Part shown: positions 1 to 10,534 of the stretch, one piece after another
How positions within the stretch are numbered: position 1 is the stretch's first letter
Layout of the letters: the number at the start of each line of letters is the position of its first letter
NCBI GenBank assembly: GCA_900095095.1
Contig: FMBT01000388.1
Location: forward strand, 1 to 64,000
Origin: Fragilariopsis cylindrus CCMP1102
Taxonomy: Eukaryota; Bacillariophyta; Bacillariophyceae; Bacillariales; Bacillariaceae
Direction: 5' to 3'
DNA: 64,000 bases
The notes under the pieces: generated by a model
What the model was told of the DNA's origin: nothing
What the model saw: only the letters and a program-made list of their open reading frames with translations
The model's database searches: none
Translations under genes and position numbers: made by a program

Positions 1-1341
1 CCACTTGCTTTTCTTGTTATTATTATCATCTACGGCCGATGATGTCCTTTCAGATGAATAAATGTACAATGCCAAGAAGACTACCATTGTGGCAAACAAC
101 ATGGTGATTGTTAAAGGTCCTCCAAACAGTACGTGGTCCAACACACTGTTCAGTAGTATCCCCATCGCCGAAGATATACATTTCAGCTCCGCATTACAAT
201 GAAAAATTGTCATAGATATAACCAATCCTGATATACTTGCAGTAAGTGCAAGGAGTACTGCCATCATGGACCATCCAGCTCCAACTTGACCTGTAGGACC
301 ACCACCCTCGACGGCAACGAAAACCAAAAAGACAAAAATGCTTACAAATGCCAATTGAAAGTTTCGTTCCCAAATTGTAAATTGTTTAGAATCTGTCCTT
401 ACTATTTTTTCAAAGATGACCGATCCTAACCCCGAAAGAATCACGCTCAAGAAGATTGCAGCATATCCCAACAGAACAATGTTGGGTCCTATGATAGGAT
501 TGTTACTGTGCCTTAGCTCTTTCTTATGAGTATTAAGTAAAACAGGTTGACTGTACCACACAACGCCGACAACGAGAAGAGCCATAGCTAACCATTTCTT
601 CGCTGAATATCGACGCCCAACGATTATAACCGAAAAGAAGGCCGTTCTTAGGATCTTGCATTGACCCGCCATAGTCACCATACCGGCTGTGATACATCGC
701 AATGCGATATAGTTCGATACGTGACAGGTCGCATAAATCACGGCAAGAACAACTATTTCTCCACTATTGAATATAGTGTAGATTAAAGAATGCTCTCCAT
801 TGATAGATGCTTTGACAGGAACGTCGTCCACGTTTGAATCGCTGGACAAGCTCAACAATTTACTTTGTTGGTGTTGATGTTGTTTTCCCATCCTTTCCAT
901 GCCCAGCTCTCGTCGTTGTATATACATCATAACAAGATTGATAACAACTTTGAAAAATTCTGCTAGAACCATTACTTCGTTGATTGAATACTTCTCTTTC
1001 AAAACACCCTGACTGTACCTTCGCATCATGGTATAAATAGATCCTATGATGCAATTAAGTGCTAGATATGCTAATCTTAATTCTATCCCCGTCTCTGATT
1101 TGAAGTCCGATCGTCGTGACGATGACATCTGTCGATCATGACACGTCTTTTCCAACTCTCCTTTAATTTTATCATTCAGGAATACCGACTTGTCTGCTTT
1201 TAATTCGGTATCAGTAGTATTTTCGAAACTACCATACAGGTGATATCCTACCTTAACATCATCGTCTGAAGATGATGACGATGATGATGATGTGAAAGAG
1301 CACGAACGAGTAGATCCGGATGTCGTAGTGGGAGATTCCAT
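1..1341 (-). CDS. Nucleotide-sugar transporter (SLC35A-like), 3' end outside window
   Basis: The frame opens at an ATG at 1339-1341 and stays open for 447 codons to the window edge, so the C-terminus is missing. A Ser/Asp-rich cytosolic head of about 85 residues is followed by a run of hydrophobic segments. The stretch reading ITAGMVTMAGQCKILRTAFF is typical of the UDP-galactose/CMP-sialic acid transporter family (SLC35A, drug/metabolite transporter superfamily). So are a later WERNFQLA segment and a final NSVLDHVLFGGPLT segment. The family exchanges nucleotide sugars for nucleoside monophosphate across Golgi membranes. The substrate cannot be told from sequence. The neighbouring glycosyltransferase at 5934 is compatible with a Golgi glycan role, but that link is only inference. 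Confidence 0.85.
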   Translation of the reverse strand, partial: MESPTTTSGSTRSCSFTSSSSSSSSDDDVKVGYHLYGSFENTTDTELKADKSVFLNDKIKGELEKTCHDRQMSSSRRSDFKSETGIELRLAYLALNCIIGSIYTMMRRYSQGVLKEKYSINEVMVLAEFFKVVINLVMMYIQRRELGMERMGKQHQHQQSKLLSLSSDSNVDDVPVKASINGEHSLIYTIFNSGEIVVLAVIYATCHVSNYIALRCITAGMVTMAGQCKILRTAFFSVIIVGRRYSAKKWLAMALLVVGVVWYSQPVLLNTHKKELRHSNNPIIGPNIVLLGYAAIFLSVILSGLGSVIFEKIVRTDSKQFTIWERNFQLAFVSIFVFLVFVAVEGGGPTGQVGAGWSMMAVLLALTASISGLVISMTIFHCNAELKCISSAMGILLNSVLDHVLFGGPLTITMLFATMVVFLALYIYSSERTSSAVDDNNNKKSKW

Positions 1342-2148
1342 TTTCTTTTTCGGTTTGCGACAAAGATTCCATAAACGATTTATTGTGAAAGTACGATGAT
1401 ATTATTGTTTTCTTTTGGTTGGACTTTTTTTGTTCGGTAACTTCCTTCCACCTATTGAATACCTGTATAAACAATTGGGAGAATTGCATTTTTATCATTC
1501 AATCAAATGAGTGAGAAATTCTTCTCTTTCTCTAGAAATTTCTTCAGCTTAAAAGGTAATTTTTAATTAAGAAATTAATAGGGGATAATTGATAGTATTA
1601 AGCCTATTTTTGTCAACATTTAACGACAAGAAAATACTACTTCCTCCGTGCACATGTAAACGCACGCTTTTTACACATGTGTGACATGACAACCATCGTT
1701 ATATACTAGTAGCGCTTTCTCGGGTCGACTCAGGGTTGGAAATTTTTTATCTTCGCTTGTAGGCGTCCATCAACCTTCAAGACTTGGTATACAGCTAAGT
1801 GAAGCACTGTGGAGACAGTGTACCTTGCGCGTAATTAATTAACACTTTCAACGGTTCAACTGAAGCTTTTTTTCTTTTTCTCTTTTTTTTCTTCAACTTT
1901 ATTATTTCATTATTATTTTTTATCACCTCCTAGTGGATTTGACCGTGGTGGCTCCATTTTATACCACTTCCAATAAGTGAATAGAAACAAAATCATACTG
2001 ATTCAAACAGGCACCTCAAATACTACTATTGCGCTCCTTTTCAGTTTCAAAGTCCTCTTTTTGTAGCCAAAATATCATTTCTTACTAAACTGGGACTGTT
2101 AGTGAAGCAAATCGGCTGAAAATTTCATCAAATTGACTGTATAGGACC
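1342..2148. other. Intergenic, no gene seen
   Basis: This AT-rich stretch holds the presumed promoter of the leftward transporter gene. It has no credible ORF, RNA gene or long repeat that I can see, only short T- and TTC-rich runs near 1866-1900. Confidence 0.5.
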
Positions 2149-3126
2149 TTGTATTGGACTAATCCAGGTCCGAGCTGTTGTGCTCTCTTTGATATTGATA
2201 GCACAAGATACACCACAAAGCAGGAGCTTCTAACTCCAGCTTTGACCAAGAAAAAAGATCAAAAGGTGTTGCTTCTTTTACTTCTCTTCAAGACTGAAAC
2301 AACAACAACAACAACAACAACAACAGTACCATGATTCGTCACACCTAAACCAAACCTCCTCCTCCTATGTGTAGGGATATATTATCTATGGGAGTATGTG
2401 TTATTAGAGTTGATCCATCCACTACAAGGCAGGGTGGTGCTGGATTTGTTTCTGCAGTTCATGCAGAGGAAAGAAAAGTTGATATTGATTATATTGAAAA
2501 TTCAATTGGTATTGACAATTCCTCTCCTTTTACTACTGAAGCAAGACTTCATCCTCATGTCTATGCTACATCTGATAGTGATACTGCTTGAAGTGTTCGT
2601 CTTTGTATTATTGAATTTGGTGAAGGAGCAGCAAAAGCAGTAGAAACACCACCACCATCAACAGTCAGTTCATCGAAAAAGAAAAAAGAAATAGGAAGAG
2701 AAACCAACCAAAGAATATTTATGATACACTTGCTGATTCAATAACGTGGCTACCATCTACAGTACTAAAGCATCTAAAGGGAGGGAAGGAGAACAATGAA
2801 ACAGGATGGCTATGGAAGGAGGTGGAGAAAGCATTGAAAGTACCATCCACACCAATCGGTCAGTTGAAATGCATGAGGTGGGAGGTTTAGACAGTCTTAG
2901 ATATGACACACCGGATGTAATGGCAGAATACAAAAGAGATGGAGAACTACTACCAGAACATGAGTACAATCCACAAGAACTACTCCAAGATGATATACAT
3001 GTAGTTCAACAAGGTACTGTCAATCATCCTGATTATGAATATTTTACAGGTGGTATTGATGATGAATTTGATCAGATCTGGGAGGAAGATGAACAATTCC
3101 AGGCATGGTACTGGGAATTGGATTGA
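2149..3126 (+). pseudogene. Cluster of broken ORFs, unrecognised, possibly an old mobile element
   Basis: Several short frames follow each other with stops between them. One piece at 2367-2591 and its continuation past a TGA carry ordinary-looking protein text (for example a segment reading CIIEFGEGAAKAVE). Another frame at about 2718-2888 contains LADSITWLPSTVLKHLKGG. The last piece at 2806-3126 is a 106-residue acidic ORF ending in QAWYWELD. I do not recognise any family. Switching between frames suggests decay or missing bases rather than introns. The association with the repeat-rich DNA just downstream makes a degenerate transposon coding region plausible but unproven. Confidence 0.3.
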
Positions 3127-3170
3127 TATAACTACAATACAGACACAACAATACACATGATAATTTAATC

Positions 3171-3312
3171 TATTACAGGGAGGAATGGGCAAATCAATGA
3201 AAAACGGATCCAATCTAGATCTATATTATGGGAGGAATTGGTGAATCAACGAAAATGGATCAATCTATATTACATGGAGGAATCGGCGAATCAACAATAC
3301 ACATCATAATCT
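3171..3312 (+). repeat. Minisatellite of about 45-50 bases, about three diverged copies
   Basis: Units containing GGAGGAATTGGTGAATCAAC, then a GGATCCAATC-like stretch and TATATTA, are repeated here with substitutions. Further units continue at 3893-3985, beyond the TTAA-ended element, so the array appears to have been interrupted by that insertion. Confidence 0.65.
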
Positions 3313-3315
3313 AAT

Positions 3316-3887
3316 TTAACAGGATTCAAGCTATGGCTGTCATATGAGGGCTACTTTGGGGTCCTTTCTTTAAGGGGGTGTTTCTCCCCCAAAATCGGAC
3401 TTAGCGTCCCATCTCTCCGTTCAAGGGCACGTGTCGTTTTATATACTCAATATTAGTCCCTTTTGCTTTGTATGGGCCGCACCTATGCTGTAATAAGCCT
3501 GTAAAAATTAACTATGAAAGAGCCCCCTAGGAAAATTTGGGAAGAGGTGCAGGGATTGAATCCGGCATGTGTAAAGCACAAGAGAGAAACAGTGCAGAAT
3601 ATGTGCGCGATAATTATTTTGTCTAAATACTCAAAATATTTATGTGTTTATAGGTATCCCCATAACTCCTCTTGTGGTTGAGTTGGTATCACCACACCAA
3701 GGTTGAAGAAAGGATGTTCGTTTGATTCTTCCATGTGTCAAATCTAAACTTATGTTGTCACTATCTACTTCTCTATTTGCACCTCCAGAGATTTTCATCT
3801 CTTTCTGAAAATTTCTTCTGCAAATTAACGCGTGTTTTTAACATGCGTAAAATACCACCAAATTCCTTATAGCTTGAATCCTGTTAA
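3316..3887 (+). mobile_element. TTAA-ended non-autonomous DNA element, copy A
   Basis: About 572 bases bounded by TTAACAGGATTCAAGCTAT on the left and its near-perfect complement ATAGCTTGAATCCTGTTAA on the right. No transposase-like ORF is present. The terminal inverted repeats plus TTAA at both edges resemble piggyBac-type termini, where TTAA is the duplicated target. TTAA here could instead be part of the repeat itself. Internally there is a TATA-containing block, an A/B-box pair, and a subterminal imperfect hairpin near 3826-3850. A diverged inverted copy lies at 4322-4909. Confidence 0.65.
3668..3742 (+). other. tRNA-like segment inside element A (A and B box)
   Basis: TGGTTGAGTTGG at 3675-3686 fits the RNA polymerase III A-box consensus. 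A degenerate B box, GTTTGATTC, starts at 3720, 45 bases later, as in a tRNA gene. The arms do not fold convincingly, so this is not annotated as a working tRNA. It resembles the internal promoter of a tRNA-derived SINE. Confidence 0.35.
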
Positions 3888-3892
3888 TAATA

Positions 3893-3985
3893 CGACAAGA
3901 AATGGGTGAATCAACAGATCCAATCTATATTACGGGGAGGAATTGGTGAATCAACAAACGGATCCAATCCAAATGGATCTGAATC
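3893..3985 (+). repeat. Continuation of the interrupted minisatellite
   Basis: Two more units with GGTGAATCAACA, GATCCAATC and TATATTACGG lie directly right of the element at 3316-3887. They match the units at 3171-3312 in sequence and orientation. Confidence 0.6.
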
Positions 3986-4321
3986 AACAATGTATCGATA
4001 ATGTACATACTGTATTTGCCATCACACCAAGCAACAAGCAACAAGTACAGTGCAATACATTATCTATTCATTATCTATAAACACACAGTAGTACTTATTA
4101 ATATAAATATAGCATATTTGATTCAATTGCATTTTGATTAATTTTGTTGTATTGAGTATTGTTTCATCCTTATTATTCCTATATTTTTTTGGTATTTTCC
4201 CCGCAAAAAGGTGCGCTTCCGTGTTAATAACAAAAATTCATTGATATTATAAGCAACGTGATGATGACTATGAACAAGCTGAGACCCATTCCATTCCTCC
4301 TCAAATGCGAAGAACAACCAT

Positions 4322-4909
4322 TTAACAGGATTCCTGTTATAAGGAATTTTTCGGTATTTTACGCGTGTTAATAACACGCGTTATTTTGCATCTAAAAAAA
4401 AGAAAAAAATGAAAATCTTTGGAAGCTGATAATAATAAATATACTAGTACAAAGTAATATGTATTTGACACATGGAAGGATCGAACCAAGGCCTATCTAC
4501 CAAGCCCGGTGGGGCAGTGCCAACTCAACCACATCAGTAGTTACATTGATTCGTATCGGTTTATAAAACTTTTGAGTTTTTAAAAATTAAAAAAATCGCG
4601 CAGAAAATCACTTAGAATATTCCACGTGCTTTTACACGTGCCTGGTTCAATCCCCAACGCTCACCGCGAATTTTCCTACTATGGCTCTTCCGATTTATTA
4701 TTATTGCCCCGTATTACGCTGTAGGTGCGGCCCATACAAAGCAAACGAGACTTCTATTGAGTATATAAAAAGACACGTGCCCTGATTCGGAGACGCGCTG
4801 TGTCTCAATAGGGGGCTGTAGGTCCATTTTTTGAGGGAAATACACCCCCACAAAAAATTGACCCCAAAAAGTGGCTCTCAGCTGAGAGCCATAACCTGAA
4901 TCCTGTTAA
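4322..4909 (-). mobile_element. TTAA-ended non-autonomous DNA element, copy B (inverted relative to A)
   Basis: Read on the minus strand, this 588-base element begins TTAACAGGATTCAGGTTATGG and follows the order of copy A: a T/G-rich region, the CACGTG/TATATA block, a GGATTGAA motif, an A/B-box pair, and a terminal hairpin. It contains a perfect 20-base palindrome at 4872-4891 and a near-palindrome at 4361-4381. TTAA occurs at both ends. No coding capacity is visible. Together with copy A it brackets about 434 bases and forms a composite, transposon-like arrangement. Confidence 0.65.
4472..4545 (-). other. tRNA-like segment inside element B (A and B box)
   Basis: On the minus strand an A box TGGTTGAGTTGG is followed exactly 44 bases later by GGTTCGATCC, a good B box, as in a tRNA gene. 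The T and D arms pair poorly, so a functional tRNA is unlikely. A second B-box-like GGTTCAATCCC occurs on the opposite strand near 4650 without a matching A box. Confidence 0.4.
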
Positions 4910-5933
4910 CGACCCCTGATTTCGAAAGGTTGTTAGATGTATTTTTATTTGTTGCCCTGTATTTTTCGTCTATCCTGTTGGACAAGTCCTCCTTCCTCAA
5001 ATCTCCAATTAACAGTCTTGTTCTGAACATGTACATGCACTCCCATTCAAACAACAACAGTAGATCAATCGACTGAATTGAAATAAACCATAGTAGTTTA
5101 ATGTGGGGGGAATAATGGAGATGAGGGTCCAACAACCCAGCAGCATAGAGGTGCCACTATTATTTATTTAGTTGGAGTCAATTCTACAAAGACATGAATG
5201 GTACCAGTTTGGGTTGACTGAGGCTATAGAAATTGCTGACAGACACTCTGCTGCTGCTAGCTATTAGTAGACTGGCCTTGAGCTATCGTTTGAATAGAGA
5301 GTTCACTTGGTCGGCTCAAATAGAGATTACCTATTTCAGGCCATCCTTGGTATGTACTGTAGTGCTGTTGAGACAAAGTATTTTGTATTGCTTTGCTTCT
5401 TGTAACTGTTCTTCAAGAATTTAGTTACAGATTTCTGCATTCATCTGGTTTGTTGCTTGTTGTTGTGTTGAAGACTAATAAAAACTGACTGCCGCCATGG
5501 TACAGTGTTCATGGCACCACTACCAATAATTACTGAATGCTACTTGTCTATTGTGGTAAATGTACTACTACATACATGAGATGAGGAGATGAGGGTAACT
5601 ACCAGTAGTTGGGTTGTTCTTCATGAATATTGCTGTAAATGACATGATCAAATTCCCCACTTGTCACTGATTTTGTTTAAAAAAATTGTTTGGGGGCGGA
5701 GGGTCAGAGAAAATATGATTTTTCGTTCTATTTTTTTATACAATTAATAGTAACTAAAGGCCCAAAGCCCAAAACACAATCCAAATTCCAAATAATAACA
5801 TTATATCATAAAGTAACAAACATGAAAAAAGATGAGAGTTGGTATCTGCTAGGGCAAACGAATGAGAAGTGCTATGAATGAGTACTATATACGATAGATC
5901 AATACCATTCTATTTTTTGAACACTGTTAATAG
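4910..5933. other. Intergenic, no gene seen
   Basis: Only short open frames of up to 85 codons occur, with no recognisable protein text. The left part could be further decayed repeat DNA. The last few hundred bases are the likely promoter and leader of the gene at 5934. Confidence 0.4.
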
Positions 5934-7895
5934 ATGGTCTCGTTCATCGTGAAGAAACAAATCATCGCCGTCGTTGCGGTTTGTTGTTTAGTATACAGGT
6001 CATTGTTTCTAATACGATTTTCAACTACTATTCATTATTTGAACGAAAACGACAGTACATCTATTTCTTCTATCTTACCCATTGATGTTACTACGCACGT
6101 GACGTCCAATAGTAATACTAAAAACAGAAATGTACTGATCAATGAGAGATCTAATAGCAATGGTAGAATAAATAGACAATTGCCGTCACTGGTAACGGAA
6201 ACAAAATCTTCCGTCAACAACAACAACAGCAACAACTTTGATAATAATAACAATGATGATGATGCGAAAACGAAGACGAAGACGAAAATGAAAAATATTA
6301 TCAACGATAATGACACAAAAACGAAGAATAAAAAAATTGTCAATGTAGCGTACGCTATCAGTATTACATCATGTCCGAGTACCATAGAAAACGTTACGAC
6401 GACAAGTAATAGTAATTCTACTCCACCTACACGTCGTCGTTTTGCTCCTACGGTATTTGATGGACCTGCAGTGTTGAGTCAATCGATTCGTGAAGTTCAC
6501 GAATCGTCGAAGGCATTTTACTTGAACTCAACAACAAGAGCTAATAATACTTATGGTGATAATGGGTATAATTATACTAGCTACGATTATGATTATGACT
6601 ATGACTATGACTACACTTTGTATGCGTTCGTATTGCCATCTGCGGCTGAAGATGGTTGTGATCAAGCTTTAGAATCATTGGGATACAATGTCATTATAAG
6701 TGACATTCCATTTGATGTTAACGATATCAGTGGAAAATATCGAGACAAAATCGAAACGAATGGATGTTGTGGCTCAAAAGAATTCATGAAGTTATGGTCG
6801 TATTCTCTCGTAGAACACGATATTGTCGTCCATGTCGATACTGATGTATTTTTTACTAAACCCTTAAACGCGCTCTTCGATGCGATGATGTTATCATCAT
6901 CAGAAGACTCATCCATTTCGAGGAATGATAATAGTAATAGATACAAGATTAATCCACAACAAGAAAAACAAATAGAAAGACAACACCATCTAATACCACC
7001 CCATATCACAATAAATACAGATCGCATTAACAATAACAACATCAACAACAACAACAACAACAAAAGGATTGATTTCTTTTATACTCGAGATTATTTACAG
7101 GAAAATTCAAATGCGATGCTAGTTATGAGAAATCGAGAACGGAATAAGAATAAAAATAACAATAATCATAATACGATAAAACCTTTTACTTACACGTCGT
7201 CATGGCTACCAGTCCAGGGTGGATTTTTTATAGTCCGACCTAACAGTCGTGTATTAAATGATATGGTTGAAACACTACTGAAAGGAGAATGGAATTCCGA
7301 GGGTCCACATGCGAAGAAATACAATGGATTTTGGGGACAATATCAAATCCAAGGATTTCTTTCCTATTGGTACAGTGACGATAACGACAACGAACAACGT
7401 AAACGGAACGAACAACATCAACAACAACAACAAAATACGGCCGGCTCTAACAGCAACAAAAACAAATACGACTATCATCGTTCTATAAACGCTATCGAAT
7501 TGAATCCATGTATATTCAACACAATGACACATGACCGCGATGACTCAGAAGGGCGAAAGAAGAAGTATTATGATTTTCGTCGTCCAAAATGTAAAACAAC
7601 GGCGATGGAACAAATATATTCAGTCCATTTGACTCAGTGTTTAAAGCCTTGGGTTTGTCCTCATTTGAAGTCGGGCCATCCTAGGAGGTGTATCGATCAT
7701 CATCGAAAGTGGTTTGAACTTAGACGTTCGTTAGAACAGGAATGGAATCGTACAATCCCAACAGATGGATGGTACTTTGAAAGAACGTTAGGATACTGCC
7801 GTAGAGACAATCCGCCTCAACGGTTGCCGAATATAACTAACATCAAAAGAACACCCATAAAGCGGTATTATGTCCCGTTAGAAGCGCTGGCTTAG
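5934..7895 (+). CDS. Type II membrane glycosyltransferase, GT8-like
   Basis: 653 residues, single exon, ATG start. A short cytosolic tip is followed by a signal-anchor segment at residues ~8-28, then an Asn/Asp/Lys-rich stem to about residue 130. The catalytic part includes a metal-binding DxD in HVDTDVFFTKPLNALFD at about residue 300. This is followed by an Asn-rich insert, then VQGGFFIVRPN and WGQYQIQGF. This order is that of the GT8/glycogenin-like GT-A fold, whose members transfer sugar from a nucleotide sugar inside the Golgi. The donor and acceptor cannot be inferred. A (YD)n run precedes the catalytic domain, and long Asn runs interrupt it. Confidence 0.75.
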   Translation: MVSFIVKKQIIAVVAVCCLVYRSLFLIRFSTTIHYLNENDSTSISSILPIDVTTHVTSNSNTKNRNVLINERSNSNGRINRQLPSLVTETKSSVNNNNSNNFDNNNNDDDAKTKTKTKMKNIINDNDTKTKNKKIVNVAYAISITSCPSTIENVTTTSNSNSTPPTRRRFAPTVFDGPAVLSQSIREVHESSKAFYLNSTTRANNTYGDNGYNYTSYDYDYDYDYDYTLYAFVLPSAAEDGCDQALESLGYNVIISDIPFDVNDISGKYRDKIETNGCCGSKEFMKLWSYSLVEHDIVVHVDTDVFFTKPLNALFDAMMLSSSEDSSISRNDNSNRYKINPQQEKQIERQHHLIPPHITINTDRINNNNINNNNNNKRIDFFYTRDYLQENSNAMLVMRNRERNKNKNNNNHNTIKPFTYTSSWLPVQGGFFIVRPNSRVLNDMVETLLKGEWNSEGPHAKKYNGFWGQYQIQGFLSYWYSDDNDNEQRKRNEQHQQQQQNTAGSNSNKNKYDYHRSINAIELNPCIFNTMTHDRDDSEGRKKKYYDFRRPKCKTTAMEQIYSVHLTQCLKPWVCPHLKSGHPRRCIDHHRKWFELRRSLEQEWNRTIPTDGWYFERTLGYCRRDNPPQRLPNITNIKRTPIKRYYVPLEALA

Positions 7896-8072
7896 TGCTA
7901 GTAGTCAGAAAAAATTCTCCAGCTAATAGGCCCTAATATTTTATATCGTTCATTAATCCAGTAATGTGTTCCTACAATAGTCCAGCATATCGATTTGCTT
8001 TAACTGCAAATTTATGTGATATATAGTGTGTAGTTTCATTGTTCATGCATGTTATAATTATTCTTACCAAAA

Positions 8073-10534
8073 CTACAAACTATCTTGCTTGTACTGGCGA
8101 AAGTTCTGCCCTTTGCCCTTCATAATGCTGCCTGCTTGGAGGGGTTTCCCTTCCGGAGTCATGACGAGACCGCCCTGTTTTTTTGATGATGACGATTTGC
8201 TTTTTGATTTTCCACCTTTTTTACTAGGAGTGTTTCGATATAATTTACCAACCTCGTGTTTATTCAAGGACTTTCTTGCTTTCTTTTTCTGGTCGGTGTT
8301 CTTGTTCTCGCCTACAGCACTTAAGTCATCGCGGCTATGATGACTTGCACGCATTGAACCAGCCTTGTACAACTGCGGACCACTTCCGTATTTAAGGTAG
8401 GCCTTGTGCCGTTGCATCCGTAACAAAGGAGACGCTTCTACTTCTTCGTCGGTCTCATCTACCGTCGAATTCGAACTATCGTCACTCTGTTGCCGCCGAT
8501 ATTGTTTCTTGTTTGGATCGCTTTCATTACTTCGTTTACGATCTTTTCGACGTCGCGCTAAGGGCGTCTTTAGGTTGGGTGTCTTGATTGATTCTGTCGC
8601 TGCTTCTTCAACGGATCGGACGAAGTTTTGTACGGCGGGCAAGAGATTAATGATCACACCCAATAATGCAACTCCCAATAACACCATAAAGTACTTGTAA
8701 ACTTCCGCAGACACATAATCTTCTAATCTTGAAATGCTAATTTTTTTCGTTGTTGGGACAAACCAACTCGAGCAAAGGTTATACAAAACAAGGCACAGCA
8801 GGTTTGGTATTCCTCCAACACAAAATAAGTTGAGAGCGCTCGCCAAGACTTTTTGTTCTGGTGGAGCAGCAGTAAATGCCACTTCGTATGCAGCCGAAAC
8901 TGCAAAAATTTCACCCGCACCGATCATAACGTATGCTAAGGCTTGCCACAAGATGCTAATCTTCTTTCCATCCAATGCATATTGTTTATGTATTTTGTGT
9001 TCAAGGAACAATGCCCATGCTATTGCTAACGTACCCAATGTTGACCCCAATGCGAATTTGTTGGTTGTCGTTAATTTGATATTATGACGATTCAAATATG
9101 GGTACAAATGCGATCCCACGAAATGCCCAAAAAACAAAACGGAAACTGCGTCAGCGTTGTTCATTGACGCGGCATCGATCCAACCGAAAGCGCGTTTCAT
9201 GACGGTCCCTTGAATGATAAAGGTAGTCGCCATTTGTGAATAAGCGATATTAAATGGTATAATCAAGGCGCTGATTTTAAATATCGTCAGCAACGACGAG
9301 TTCGACTTCGACGACGATGACGACGACGACGAGCCTAAGGTATCGGAGCTTTTATTGGACGAAGTAGAGGAGGAGGAAGATACCGCATTTTTCTTCTTTT
9401 TTTGCATGTTATCATACCATTTTATTCCCTTTAACATATCACCCGCTGTAATATACAGTACAAAGAAAAAAGATGAGAGGCATAAAATCTATGTGTATGG
9501 ATAACCACACCCATTGTAGATGGCGGTTCATTAAATTATAAGCTTCACTTACAGGGAGGATGTCGTACGTAACGGGGTGTTCCAGAAAGAAATAGTATAA
9601 TCGCTATCAATAGCATTACTACAGGGAACGTGTATGCTAGAGTTACATCCGATTGTGCTACTAAAGGAACGATGATTCCACCTATAAATGCACCGATATT
9701 GATGCACATGTAAAACTTGACGTAATAAGATTCAATCAATGATGATTGTAACAATGGATGGAATTGTTTCGCACCAAACACATTGACGATACTTTTTACA
9801 ATTCCTGTACCGATGGGCCACAAACCCAACAAGCCTATCGACAATGCCGTACGATTGAATGTTTCTTGTCCCCAAAAATGTGGCACAGAAGAAGCCAATA
9901 TCAATAACAAACCCGGTAAGTAAAATCCGATCGAACCAACTAGCATTGCTTTGTAATCACCTAGAAAGCAATCGGCTAAAATGGCACCAAAAAATGGTGT
10001 TGAGTAAGCAACAGCCGTTGAAATTGAAACCATTGACGAGGCAGAAATTGCATTCATGTCAGCGTTCCAACGTTCCGACTCGGGTAAATGTTTTTTTCTA
10101 TCATCATAAGCACCGGTCAGAAAGGATGTCATGGTGTAATTGACACCGTAAAAACTAAATCGCTCTAACAATTCGACCATCAAAATGAATATAACGGAAT
10201 AGAACATCGGCCTTAACGAGTATGTTGAAACATTTCCGTGCTCGTCGACGTGTCGCAGTGGTCGTTCTTTCTTTGTTCTAGAATTTTGGTTCAAACAAAC
10301 AATCGGCAACGAAGAAAGTTGTTTTTCGGTGCACACGTCGTTGGGTAATTCTTCATCGTTGTCGTTTATATCGTAGCCGTCATCAGCTTCTGGATCGTTG
10401 CTACTACCGAAGGTGCTACCGCTGTTCAATGGAGAAGGTTCAAGCGATATATGAGTGTCATTATTGCCACGCAATATCAACGGATTTAGTTGCTGTTCTT
10501 GTTGCGTTAACGACGACGACGACGACGACTCCAT
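8073..10534 (-). CDS. Proton-coupled oligopeptide transporter, POT/PTR2 (SLC15-like) family
   Basis: Two exons: 10534-9553 and 9445-8073, with a 107-base GT-AG intron (9446-9552). They join in frame across a split Ser codon to give 784 residues. The first exon carries ELLERFSFYG in the first membrane helix and FYMCINIGAFIGG, both signature motifs of the POT family. The second exon supplies the remaining helices and a long Lys/Ser-rich cytosolic tail of about 190 residues. POT proteins import di- and tripeptides (or nitrate in some plant relatives) with protons. The open frame extends 11 codons upstream only from a TTG, so the ATG at 10534 is chosen. Confidence 0.85.
9446..9552 (-). other. Intron of the peptide transporter gene
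   Basis: It begins GTAAGTGAAG and ends TATATTACAG on the minus strand. Removing it joins a proline-rich loop to a GDMLKGIKWYDN segment in frame, linking two otherwise half-length transporter ORFs. Confidence 0.8.

Noticed and set aside
3668-3742. A functional tRNA gene
   Set aside because: A and B box spacing fits, but acceptor, D and T stems do not pair, so only a tRNA-like segment is reported.
5233-5424. 63-codon plus-strand ORF
   Set aside because: Starts at a non-ATG codon and lacks any recognisable motif; treated as noncoding.
6035-6385. Minus-strand ORF with hydrophobic runs resembling a membrane protein
   Set aside because: Antisense shadow of Asn/Asp/Lys-rich codons in the GT8-like gene.
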